The position numbers and the translations under genes were made by a program. A stretch of DNA of 64,000 nucleotides from Climacteris rufus (lineage: Eukaryota > Chordata > Aves > Passeriformes > Climacteridae), in assembly GCA_013398175.1 (NCBI GenBank), contig VZRZ01003127.1, forward strand, positions 422,504-486,503, given 5' to 3'. Below, one piece after another: positions 32,173 through 41,986 of the stretch (the first letter of the stretch is position 1; each line of letters opens with the position of its first letter). A model generated the notes under the pieces. That model was not told where the DNA came from. It saw only the letters and a program-made list of their open reading frames with translations, and searched no databases.

Positions 32173-34716
32173 TTCCTTGAAAATGGGCAAAAAACAGCTA
32201 AACCCAAAACTTCAACTCAGCACAACCCCCCCTAAAACACATTGGTGCTCTGAAACCTCAAGGGCTTGTTACAAATTATAAATTTATGGATGTGTGTAGG
32301 GATCACTCTCTATGTTTTTATTTTCTCTCCAATCCTGGTTTTCTGGCCCAGGAATATTAAGTTTGTGCCTGGATGAGCAATTGCCACTTACGCTGATGGG
32401 GCTTTCACGTTTCAATCTTTATTTCTCATTTGGGTTATAGACACTTCCCAGCATCGGCTGCCTCTGAGTCTGTAAATTAAAACTTCCACGTTCCCTCTCC
32501 TCGCTCCCAGTTCAGCGGAGGATGGAATATCCATCCGGGCATGTTTTTCCTTGCCTTCATCTCAGGTGAGAGCCGTGCTATCAGCTTGGTTCCTCACGCT
32601 GTTTGGACAGGAGCATCAAAGGCAAGGGAAGGCATTTTTCATCAAAGCCAACGGATTTCTCGGCCAATTTTAAGCGGATGGGGCTCAGCCGGGGCATCTC
32701 GTTCCAGCCCCGCTCCTTTGCCCTGGGGAATTTCAAAGGAGCCTCCAGCTCTGATCTGCACATCGAGCATCCCCTGCCCTTTGGAGCAGCTCCTTCTGCC
32801 AGGCTCAGCAACAGGATGGAGCTCAGCCTGCACGGACCAGAGCAATGCAGGAAAGGGGGACGTAGGAAAGGCTTAAAAAAACAATTCCCAGGAGCAAGGA
32901 TTGGATCCGAGCTGGTGCTGCGCATGTAGGACTGCAAAATAATTAGGAAGGAGGATTGCATTCCTCATTTTTTTTTCATTAGGATGTTTTTCCCCCAGGG
33001 CAGCATTACACCTGCCTGATGATGGGAGGTTTTTTCTTCTTTTTTTCTTGTGTGTGCTGATATTGGGATTTACCTCTCTTTTCTCCTGCTGAAATTCAGC
33101 TACCCCCCCTCCATTCCTGTGGGATGTAGGAATGATTTTTCCTTGAGGTGGGAGGGAAACTGAGGCAAAGAGGGTGAGCCAAGGTGGGTCCAGCACAGAG
33201 GGAGCATTTTTTGGCTGTAGCACAACCCCCAGCTGCTCCCCTGGGCTGAGCAACTGGGGGTGCAGGGTTACTTCTCTCCCCAAACCTGCCAAAAATTGCT
33301 ACTCCAAGATTGATGAGGTTGCCATCTTCTGGGTTCTTGGGAAATCTACTGAATTTCAGCTGCTTTTTAGCCAAGGTCAAAGTCTTCTGCAGCCAAACCA
33401 GTTGGAATCCTGGCCTGCTTCCTCACCCATCCCTGGCATGGAAAAGCCACAGCTGAGGTTGGCCAGGTATAAAAAGGCTACCTGGTGTCCCCAGCCTTGC
33501 AAGGCCTGGCTTTTCCCAATCCCTCTGCTTGGTTTGAGGAGTTCTGTGGCTACGAGACTCACGCAGGGTGCTGTCTCTGCAGCTCCAGGCCTCCCCCAGG
33601 ATATGACAAGCCAGAACACATTGCAGAAGGAGTTCAAAATTATCAGTCTCCAACGTCCACTTAATCCATCGTAAGGAGAAGCGAAAAGCTCTCCAGGCCT
33701 GCAGGAGCTCAGAACAAGCTGCCGTTTCTTATGCTGAGCCTGTGTTCCCACTTGTCAGTTTGATTTCTCAATGCTTTGCAATCTCTGGTACTCTCGGGGA
33801 GGAGATGGCGTCACGTCCATCACCCGTTATCGCTCGGGCCCCGTGTCTCCCTTTCTTCTTTCTCAGACTCTTTGCAATCTTGAACCAAGGAAAAAAAAAA
33901 GGAAGAAGAAAAGAAAAAAGGAAAAAAAAAGAAAAAGGAAAAGAGGCAGAAGCAGAAGCGGCTTTTCAGTTCCTTATCTGCTGCAGCCTGGATTACATCC
34001 AGGCCTCTTGCTATGATCCTTCAAGTTCCTGCTAAACATGCTCTGCATCTCCCGATAACATTAAATCTGCGTCTCGGGTGGGTTTATCGGCAGTTCTGGG
34101 GCCAGGTGGGGCGGGGGTGTGGGGAAGGAGTAGCATTGCAGCAGGCTGTGGTGTGTGAGGAGAGGGCAAAGCACCACGGACGCCTCCTGGCCTGGTTTGC
34201 TCCCAGCTGAGTCTGGATGAGGCTAAAGCAGGAGCACCCCTGGACAGCCGGGTGATGGGTTAAGTTTCCTACAGGACGATGAATTTGCAGGGTGAGGTCC
34301 TCAGGCTGCACAAGGCTGAGGCAGTGCAGGGCACAGTTTCTTAGGATAAAGAATTTTATCACTTTACTTGGGATGAGTTTAAGAAACCAGTATCCCCTTG
34401 TAGCACTGCGGCCACTGGTGAGTGAAAATTGTTCGTGCAAAGAAATCAAATTCCAAATTCATGCAGGAAGTTAATGAAGAGAAAGAGTGTCTTATTTTGG
34501 ACTCATTACAGTCAGCAGTGATGTCCAATTAAGAGAAATCCACAGCGTATCCCCAGCAGTGATTTATAAATAGCAGCTGTAGGCTCCGAGTCATCCTGGG
34601 CTCCAAAGGAAGGGAGGTGGGGGTTTAACTCTTTTCTTGCACTTTCTGCTTCACGAGGGCAAGGCAGGACTAGAAATCCATGAGTTCTGACCAAGAGCAT
34701 CCCCAGGCCAGCTGGG
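32173..34716. other. Unique non-coding stretch
   Basis: No gene is recognised. T-rich parts lie at 32970-33050. The phrase ggaaactgaggcaaagaggg at 33155-33175 may be the remnant of an old SINE/LINE tail on the minus strand. The A-rich tract at 33888-33960 is listed separately. Confidence 0.5.
33888..33960 (+). repeat. Purine-only A/G-rich tract
   Basis: About 60 consecutive purines, dominated by A with spaced G or GG (aaggaaaaaaaaaaggaaga, agaaaagaaaaaaggaaaaa), then agaggcagaagcagaagcgg. Low-complexity sequence, probably length-variable; no retroelement body is recognised next to it. Confidence 0.9.
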
Positions 34717-35295
34717 CAAACACTGACTTGTTGGTCACTGCTCCGCTGGTCATTGGTGGTTTTAGATGTCAGAGCTGTTGGCCATTTGGGTTGTTGGCCA
34801 TGGGGACTTTTGGCTATTGGGGCTGTTGGCCATCGAGTGTGTTGGCCTTTGGGGCTGTTGGCTCCTGTCTTTGTTGGCCATTGGGGTTTTTTGCCATCAG
34901 GGCTGTTGGCCATTGCGGTTGTTGACCATGGGGATTTTGGCTACTGGGGCTGTTGATCTGTTGGTCACTTGGGCTGCCAGCCATGAGGTCTATTGGCCAC
35001 TGGATCTGTTGCCCATGAGGTCTATTGGTCATTGGTTCTGTTGACCATCGGGACTGTTGGGCATCAGGTCTGTTGTCTGGCCATTGGGTCTGCTGGTCAT
35101 TGGGGCTGTTGGTCACTGGATTTGTTGGTCATTGGGTCTGTTGGCCATTGGGTCTGTTGGCCATTGGGGCTGTTGGCTATTGAGGCTGTTGGCCATTGGG
35201 TCTGTTGGTCACTGGATTTTGTTGGTCATTTGGGCTGTTGGCTGTTGAGGCTGTTGGCCATGGGGCTGTTGGCCACTGGGTCTGTTGGCACAGCC
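34717..35295 (+). repeat. 16-bp minisatellite, about 36 degenerate copies
   Basis: The unit is close to GKCTGTTGGCCATTGG. Over about 575 bp nearly every block of 16 contains ctgttggYcaYtgg or a close variant. Copies are cleanest at 35085-35220 (five or so consecutive units with 0-3 changes) and decay toward both ends, with some one- or two-base register shifts. Because 16 is not a multiple of 3, each frame reads through three registers before repeating, giving a 16-residue periodic translation of the VGHWVCWPLGLLAIG kind in frames that happen to lack stops. Those open frames are a by-product of the repeat, not evidence of a gene. The array is strand-asymmetric (G/T-rich on plus). Confidence 0.95.
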
Positions 35296-37371
35296 ATCTG
35301 TCCCCTAACCTGGTCTCTACAGGATGAGTGGAACTGCTGCTAAAACCCAACAGGGCTCACAGTCCTGCATGAGTCTCATAGGTGGTTTGAAGAAAGGCTG
35401 CGTTTCCTCTTTATTGTTTCCTGAAATCCCCATGGAGGTGTTGGGGAATGAAGTTGCCCGGACCTGGACACAGATGATTTCTATGGCACATCTGAACTGA
35501 GAGTTCCCAAGACTTATGGCTTGTTTTGGCCATAACCCCAGTGCAGCCTCTCTGTGCTGATGTTATTGATACAGCAGTAATTACATTTTCACACGGGCAT
35601 TTTTCCTGTGTCTACACTGTGTTTATTACAGACTTTCAATTATTCATTTTTTTCCCCTCTCTTTTTATCCCTCCCTCTTCTTCTTTGCCTATTTTTTTTT
35701 CTTCTCCTTGTCTAATTTTTCATCTGTTCTTTGTTTTTTTTTCCACCTCTAATTCCTGTGTTTCCAGACCATCTCTCTGACCTGGACAAGGACCCTGAAG
35801 ACCAGACCTTGTCCCCATCCCTCGACTATTTTGGGATATCTCTTCTGCGTTCAATTTTCTTGCCACCCTTTGCCCCAGCTGATTTTTCTGCACCGCTGAG
35901 CTCCTGCCACAAACCTCCCTGGTGCCTTTTCTGTTACAGAATGAGAAATAAAAATGTGGTGCCTTTGTTGCTGCTCATCTATCTGCCGTGCCCAGGTGAA
36001 TAATGCAAGGAAACATGTATGTATTTATACAGCAAATGGGAAAATACATTTCTTAAGATGAATGAGGTTGTTTTCAGCCTTGATGCACCCAATAAAATAA
36101 CCCGGTATCAAGAGGGAGGTTTATTTTGAAGTCTGGACGTGTCATAATATCAGCTCTCTACCAGGACTTCAAATTATATAAATCAGAGAGAGGAAGAGAG
36201 GGGAAAGGCCGGGAGAGCAGCAAGCGCAGAGGGAATGTGGCCATAAAAAGCTGGAAGCAGGTGTGGGATGCACAAACACAAGGACACATCAATGGGATGT
36301 GCTGGATGTTTGAGCTGAGCAGAACTTTGACACCAGCTCTTGTGTCTGCTCTTTCTTTTGGCTCATGCATTTTCCTCTCTGTTCTTGTCTCAGGAGAAAA
36401 CCCCCCAGGAAATTTTTGGGGGTCTGGGAAACCGTGGTGTTGAGCAGCCTCGATGCTGCCCAGGGAGGGGACAGTACCCATGAGGTTGTCCCCAAGTCTC
36501 TGGGGGCAACAACCCCTTCCTAAGGGGATCCTGCTGTCCCCATCTAGATCAGCTTCAAATCCACCTTCAAAATTCCATGAATTTTCATATTTCCACCAAA
36601 AACTTCACTGAGAGCCTCATGCTGGCCACAAACCACTGCCAAATGAGTCAAGATGTTGCAATAGGTTTATGAGCAAGCAAAAAGATGTTGTTTTTGTGGC
36701 AAAACACCGGGTTTTCTCTGCAGAAATCATTGGCTTTTTAATACTTCCCCCCCTGTAAAAGAGAGCTGCCAAGTTTCCGTGTCTTGGTGTGCAGATTTCT
36801 GCTTTCCTGGTGGAAATTTGGGGGTGTGTTTGGCGTGCCACATGCTCTTCCCAGCTGAAAACTCATTTGCTTTGCCAAAGCAAAGTGGGGGAGATGTGGA
36901 AAAAAAAAAAACAAAAAAACCACAACCCAGCCTGTAACAAGCTGTAGGCTTTATGTCACAGCTTTGCCTGGCACGAAGGTAAAAAAATCCCATGCTGTCT
37001 TCCTGCAGTCTGGAGAGAGCTTTCCCTGCTCCAAGTGCAAGGCAGAAGTGTAAAGCATGTTGTGATCTCGATTTGGGATCACTGCTGTTATTTATCTGTG
37101 AGGAGTCACCCAGACAAGGAGCAGGAGAGGAGCCCGAGGGGAAAAAAGCTTCTGGGTCTTCAGGAGTCACAGGGTTGAGGAGAAGCCCCAGCACAGGCCT
37201 TCCTCATGGTCCTGGCATCTCTGTGGAGGATTTAGTGGCTTTGGGGGTTGTTTAGCAACTTGGGGTTTTTGGGAGGGTGAAGAAGCTGTAAAAAGCAACA
37301 TTTCTGCTAAAAACCTTCATCAAAAATGGTTGGATCCATCTCCCAGTATGGGATTTAAAACTGTGGGGATG
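35296..37371. other. Unique non-coding stretch with a pyrimidine-rich tract
   Basis: No gene is recognised. A strongly pyrimidine-rich part is listed separately at 35640-35762. A runs lie at 36899-36919. Open frames are short and unrecognised. Confidence 0.5.
35640..35762 (+). repeat. Pyrimidine-rich low-complexity tract
   Basis: About 120 bp that is almost all T and C (ttttttcccctctcttttta, tccctcccatcttc-like, ccttgtctaatttttcatct, tttgtttttttttccacctc). It is not a clean tandem repeat. It could act as a polypyrimidine tract by sequence, but no following exon is recognised. Confidence 0.8.
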
Positions 37372-37466
37372 TGGCCCTTAGGGACATGGTTTAGTGGTGG
37401 CCTTGGCAGTGCTGGGGGAATGGTTGGACTTGATCTTAAGGGTCTCTTCCAACCTAAATAATCATT
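37372..37466 (+). mobile_element. CR1: CR1 LINE, short 3' tail of a different subfamily
   Basis: Reads cttagggacatggtttagtg, gtggccttggcagtgctggg, ggaatggttggacttgatct and taagggtctcttccaaccta. The gacatggtttagtggtggncttggcagtgctggg wording marks a CR1 subfamily distinct from the two others in this window. The terminal repeats have eroded into ataatcattgacatac. Confidence 0.85.
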
Positions 37467-38011
37467 GACATACATATTATAATACATAATATTTCATTAA
37501 GTAACATGATTCTATGGTCTCATGGTTGAACCCCACTCTAGAGAAGGCAGCTGCAGCCTGAGCAGTTTTCCCCACTTTTTCCCCTTTATTTTGGAAGTGA
37601 AGAGCTTCTGATGTTTTGGATACACATCTTCCTGGGCAAAAATACCTGTTCCCTGTATTGCTTTTCTCACAAATTTTTCTTTTTGGGGAGGCACTGCTAA
37701 AGCTGTGCAAGAGGAACTTCCTGAAGCCCAAACCTGGGAATGTGGCAGCAGAAACCCTCTCAGGAGAAGCAGCCAAGTCAGGGTCATCGACCCAATTTTT
37801 CTACTTCCCTCTGGCTTTGTCTTTGTCACTGGAGCTGTGTTTGTTGCTCGCAGCAGATCTGTCTTGCAGGGAATGTCTCACTTGCTGGGAAGGCTTCATT
37901 CCCAATAATTTTCAGACTTTGCTGCCCTCATGATTTATCCCCCTTCGGTTTAGATCTCATTTTTCCCAATTTTACCTTTGTCTCCAGGAAACCTCGTCTA
38001 TTTTAGTGCCA

Positions 38012-38032
38012 TTTCCTCTCTCTCTCTCTCTG
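38012..38032 (+). repeat. Short TC dinucleotide repeat
   Basis: tcctctctctctctctctgg: about eight tandem TC units. Confidence 0.85.
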
Positions 38033-38471
38033 GCTCACACGTTCCCTGTAGCCCAAACTTGTCTTCTTTTCATATTTATTTCAGTATTTGTCTTCTCGTC
38101 CCCGTGCCAGCTGCATTCTCAGGATTTATCTCCTCTGTTTCCATGATCTGTCTCGGAGTCCAGTGACTTTGTTTTTCTTTCTTCAGCTGTTTCCTTGGGC
38201 AAGGTTTAACAGCGGTATTTGCTGAGGGCTGAGGGATGTGGAAAGGGAGGGGAAGGGAGTGATAAACTTGCCTCTATTTTGCCACATGATGTCCAGGGTT
38301 GGGCACAATATTGTCCAGGGTTTAGTCCATATATCCGTGGCTCCTCTTGAGGTTGTACCCCAAAAAGGAGAATTTTGGGTTACTTTGAAACCTCTTTAGA
38401 ATCATGGGCTTCTCACTGTGCTGGTTCTTGGTGCAGTGCAGGCTCTTCAGCCTCTGCAAATGTTGGTGAAG

Positions 38472-38540
38472 TACCCCCTTGCCTCAGTTTCCATTTTTGT
38501 AGGGAAAAATAATAGTGCTAATGCCCACATTTTACAGGGA
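38472..38540 (+). repeat. Old MIR/CORE-SINE-like tail
   Basis: cccccttgcctcagtttcca, then tttttgtagggaaaaataat, then agtgctaatgcccacatttt follows the order of the ancient amniote SINE tail (TGCCTCAGTTTCC, TGTAAAATGGG, ATAATAATRCT). It can be followed for nearly 70 bp, the best such match in the window. Confidence 0.5.
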
Positions 38541-40249
38541 ACCAAATTTTTTTCCAGCAGAGGATTTAATTTTACTGTGAAAAAAAGAGAACTTTTTCTA
38601 GGAAAAAACCCACCCAAACTGATTTTTCATAATGAAACCTTAATAGCAAATTATTTTCATTTTTTTACAAAATATGTGAGGTTTTTTCCCAGTATGGGAT
38701 AGAATAAAGAAAAAAAACCAAAACAAATAGCTTCAACAAGTTCTGGCTGAAAAGATGACTTTTTCTCCTCCCTGCCCTGAGTGACTCTTTCCAGCCTCGA
38801 ATTGCAAACCCCCCACACCTGGGAAGAGCCCAATGCTTTCCTTACAGCCCTCCCCAGTCATCCCAGCTCCCTGTTAACATCTCCCAGCCCTAGAGGGGTT
38901 TTTTGCAAGATTTCCCTTTTATTTTGATCCTTAAGCTTTGTGGCTTCATTAATTTAAAACTCAGCCTCTCCCTATTTCCATGGAGATTGAGATTAGGCAT
39001 GACCAACTGTATTTTTTTTTTACTTCCATATTTTCATCCTCAGGAAAGAAGGAAACCTCTTCCTGAAATACTGATGTTTTTATCTGTTGGCTTGGGATAT
39101 CCAGCATTTTTCCAGCCTGGCTGGAGCAGATGTTTCTCCTTCCATTGAGCTGCTGACTAAACAGAACCCCCAGCAAAGCCTTTGGTTTGGATTCACCCCA
39201 GGAACGTCTTCCAGGGATGGGATGATTTAAACTTTTAAATGAAAATTAACAGCTCAGAGCCTTCCATTGCTTCCCTCTGGCATGGCACCCTTGTGGCACC
39301 ACCGTTTTTGGGGGAAAAAGGGTGCTGAAATAAAAAGGTATCAGATGCTTCCTTTATTGAAAACTTGGAAGCAGCTGAGGTGCAGATGTCCCATTCCCAA
39401 TTTATTGCTACAACAAAGCCATGGGAGTGATGAAATGGAAATTTGGGGAAAGAGAAGGGGATGTTTATGGACACGCTGCTGCCTGTGTGGTGGGGGCATC
39501 TCCCGTTCCTGCACATTGGAAGGGAGGTGAAGGAAGAGGTAAGGAGAGCTTCAATTTTGCAGAGAGCAGGAGTGTATCTGGAAGGGGAAATATGGGGAAA
39601 AAGGGGATTTCTCCATGTCTTGAGAATTTATTGAGGCTCATGAGATGACAGAAAGTGTCTTCTTTCAAAGGTGGGAACCAGGAGAATGCCTTTCCAGGCT
39701 CTAAGGACATTTTTTGCCTCATCCACAATAGTTTTTCACCAGATTGCAAGGGGTGTGAAGGGACAAGGACACCCAGCCACACAGGCTGAGGTTCTGCTCC
39801 TTGAGCACGTTCCCACAGTGTAGTAGGGGAGCCACTGGCGCCAGCGCCGTCTGCCTCTGGAGCAGTTGAGGAGTCAAGGACTATTATTCCAGCCATCCTC
39901 TCTTGGAACCACTTCTTTCCGAGCAGTAATTCAATTTTAGCTCCTGAGAGCTGTTTTCATCGTAGCATCACCCGTGCAGCCAGTGGGGCTTGCACACAGG
40001 GGCTTCTTCAACAGAGGAGGTGCAACCTCAGGAGGCTCCTCTGAGCCTCTGAGCCAGGTTTGGTTTATTGAGCACAGTCTGGGATTTTTGGCCTCAGGGA
40101 ATTACTCAACAAAAGGGTTCAGGCCTTTGCAAAGCCCAGAGTAGCTCCAACCATCCTCCCTCAACATTCTTTATTTCCCTTCTCCTCTAGCAGAACAGGA
40201 TTCTTCTTCCACACCTTCCCTCTAGTGCACAAGTGTAGGTGAGGAGAAG

Positions 40250-40420
40250 ATCTCATCCCTCTTCCCCGGTGTCTTCTTTGGGAGCAGACCCAGCTCCGAC
40301 GTGGGATTTATTGGGCAGGGAGCATATGCCCGCGTTCCCACCACATATGATCCACGAGATGTTTTTGCGGATCTAATTGTCACATATGTTTGTTGTGAAT
40401 CCGTAATGAGGGGCCAGAGC
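40250..40420. promoter_or_regulatory. Candidate regulatory block with three CATATG E-boxes
   Basis: Three exact palindromic CATATG hexamers lie at 40323-40328, 40344-40349 and 40383-40388, within 66 bp. The last two share the extended form CACATATG. The block also has ggatctaattgtcac and gaatccgtaatgagg. CATATG is one of the E-box forms bound by class II bHLH factors with E-protein partners. The chance density of a given hexamer is about one per 4 kb, so three in 66 bp is unusual. They are not in a tandem repeat. Confidence 0.35.
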
Positions 40421-41144
40421 AGATGGCAAAGGCTGGCTGCCAGTCACGCTTCCACAACACTCTTTTTCTGAAAGGAGGAAACGATGGGATCAGACAGGTA
40501 CAGGAAAGGATGGAGACCCCACAGGTCACTTTTTTGGGTCAGGAAACCAGTTTCTCCCTTGTTCATTAACCCCTCACCTACGACTTCAATCACATTAAAA
40601 CCAACCCCAAATCTGCTGCTTAAATCTGATGATTTCCCCACCTGACCCTGATGTGAAATTTGATTTTCAACAAAAAGCTGGGGTGCAAAGCCCATATCCC
40701 ATCTCACATCCAAATCACCCCATCAAAGCAGAGTGTGGGAGGTTCAGATTGGGGGAAAAGTGGGGAAAATCCTCTTCCAAAGGACATGGTTGCATCCTTG
40801 GAGCCTTCCCAAGCTAAATTTAAATTTCCCAGCTACCTGAACCTTCTGGGAGCCTCACTCTGGCGCCGTGCTATAAATACGGCTGAGAAGACACTTCTAT
40901 TATAAGTCACCAATTTCTGAGGCTTGGAAGCAGAATTGGGCAAATTAGAGGAGAAAAAATGAAATAAAGTGAAAGGAGAGGGGAGAAAGAGGAGGAGAGA
41001 CCTCAGAGGTTTGCAAAGATTTAGTTATCCGTGCTTGGGAGATCTTCCCGGGCATGGCTCAGAGAAAACGCCGACCTGAGGAGGAGCCTGGAGAACAGCA
41101 GCAAACCCAGCAGCGGAGCACAAAGTGAATGGAGCCTCCACGTT

Positions 41145-41600
41145 TGGAAGTTAATTAGCAGTGGGCAGATCATTAGCTACAGCAGCCCTTTTAATTAGAG
41201 CTGCAGGGCTCCATTTCACTCTGGATTGGCACCGTAAGGTTGTCCCCGCACCGGCATTGAGGCTTCGTCGGGCTGAGATTCCTCCTGGGCGGCTCCTGCC
41301 ATCCCGTTGTTTCTGCCCCTGGAAGGTTTGTTAGCATCCTCATTCCTGCTTCCCCGAGTGGTTTGGGATGCAGAGGCCTCTCCCTTGGTCTTGGAACTAA
41401 ATCCAGCTCCAGAGGCCAAACTCAGAGCGTCAAACTGCTTTTGTAATTAAGCTTGAGGTGGCTTTGCTTTGCTCTGACCTCATTCAGGCTCCGTCTGGGC
41501 TCTCCCATAAGTGAAGCGGCCCCTTAATTGCTCAAACAAAGACAGGCATAATTAATAGCCATTTTATCAAATTGCTTCTTTGAAATGCTATGAAAAAAAA
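41145..41600. promoter_or_regulatory. Candidate regulatory block with TAATTA cores
   Basis: gttaattagcagtggg, cttttaattagagctgcag, cttttgtaattaagcttgag, cccttaattgctcaaacaaag and gcataattaatagcc give five homeodomain-type cores in 450 bp, with a SOX-like acaaag next to one of them. A GC-richer middle (41220-41420) separates two AT-rich ends. No transposon or exon is recognised. This is an inference from motif density. Confidence 0.3.
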
Positions 41601-41754
41601 TAACCCTCAAACCAAGTAAGGAGCCTTCCTCCAGCTCTCCGCAGTCACCGCTTCTGTTTTCAGCTGCTTTTCAGCCACCCCGTGTGCCCTGTGCATTCCC
41701 AGGGCTCTGATGCAATTCCCTTCAACTTCTCCCCTGGAAAGGGCAGTGGGAAGG

Positions 41755-41986
41755 GTTTTACACTGAAAGAGGAGAGATTTAGCCTGGATACTGGGAAGAA
41801 ATTCTTCCCTGTGAGGGTGGGGAGGCACAGTTGCTTAGAGAAGCTGTGGCTGCCCCATCCCTGGAAGTGTCCAAGGCCAGGCTGGACAGGGCTTGGAGCA
41901 ACCTGGGATAGTGGAAGGTGTCCCTGCCCATGGCATGGGATAAGCTTTAAATCCCCTTCCAACCCAAACCTTTCTATTATTCTACA
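41755..41986 (+). mobile_element. CR1: CR1 LINE, 3'-end fragment
   Basis: Sense strand from tttagcctggatactgggaa, gaaattcttccctgtgaggg, aggctggacagggcttggag to ccccttccaacccaaacctt, ending in degraded tctattattctac terminal repeats. The phrase between gcccatggcatggg and ataagctttaaa has lost the usual gtggaa-type segment. Confidence 0.92.

Larger units (their letters stand above)
37467..41754. other. Long unique non-coding stretch
   Basis: About 4.3 kb with no recognisable gene or modern transposon. It holds T-rich parts (38540-38700, 39005-39020), a short (TC)n, an old SINE-like phrase, a cluster of CATATG E-boxes and a TAATTA-rich part, each listed separately. A tataaata string at 40872-40879 resembles a TATA box, but no downstream exon is recognised. 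Confidence 0.5.

Noticed and set aside
34993..35343. Hydrophobic, tryptophan-rich 116-codon frame that looks like a repetitive membrane protein
   Set aside because: It is the read-through of a 16-bp minisatellite; comparable open frames occur on both strands of the same array.
40872..40879. TATAAATA string resembling a core promoter TATA box
   Set aside because: No initiator, CpG context or downstream exon is recognisable, and such strings are frequent in AT-containing DNA.
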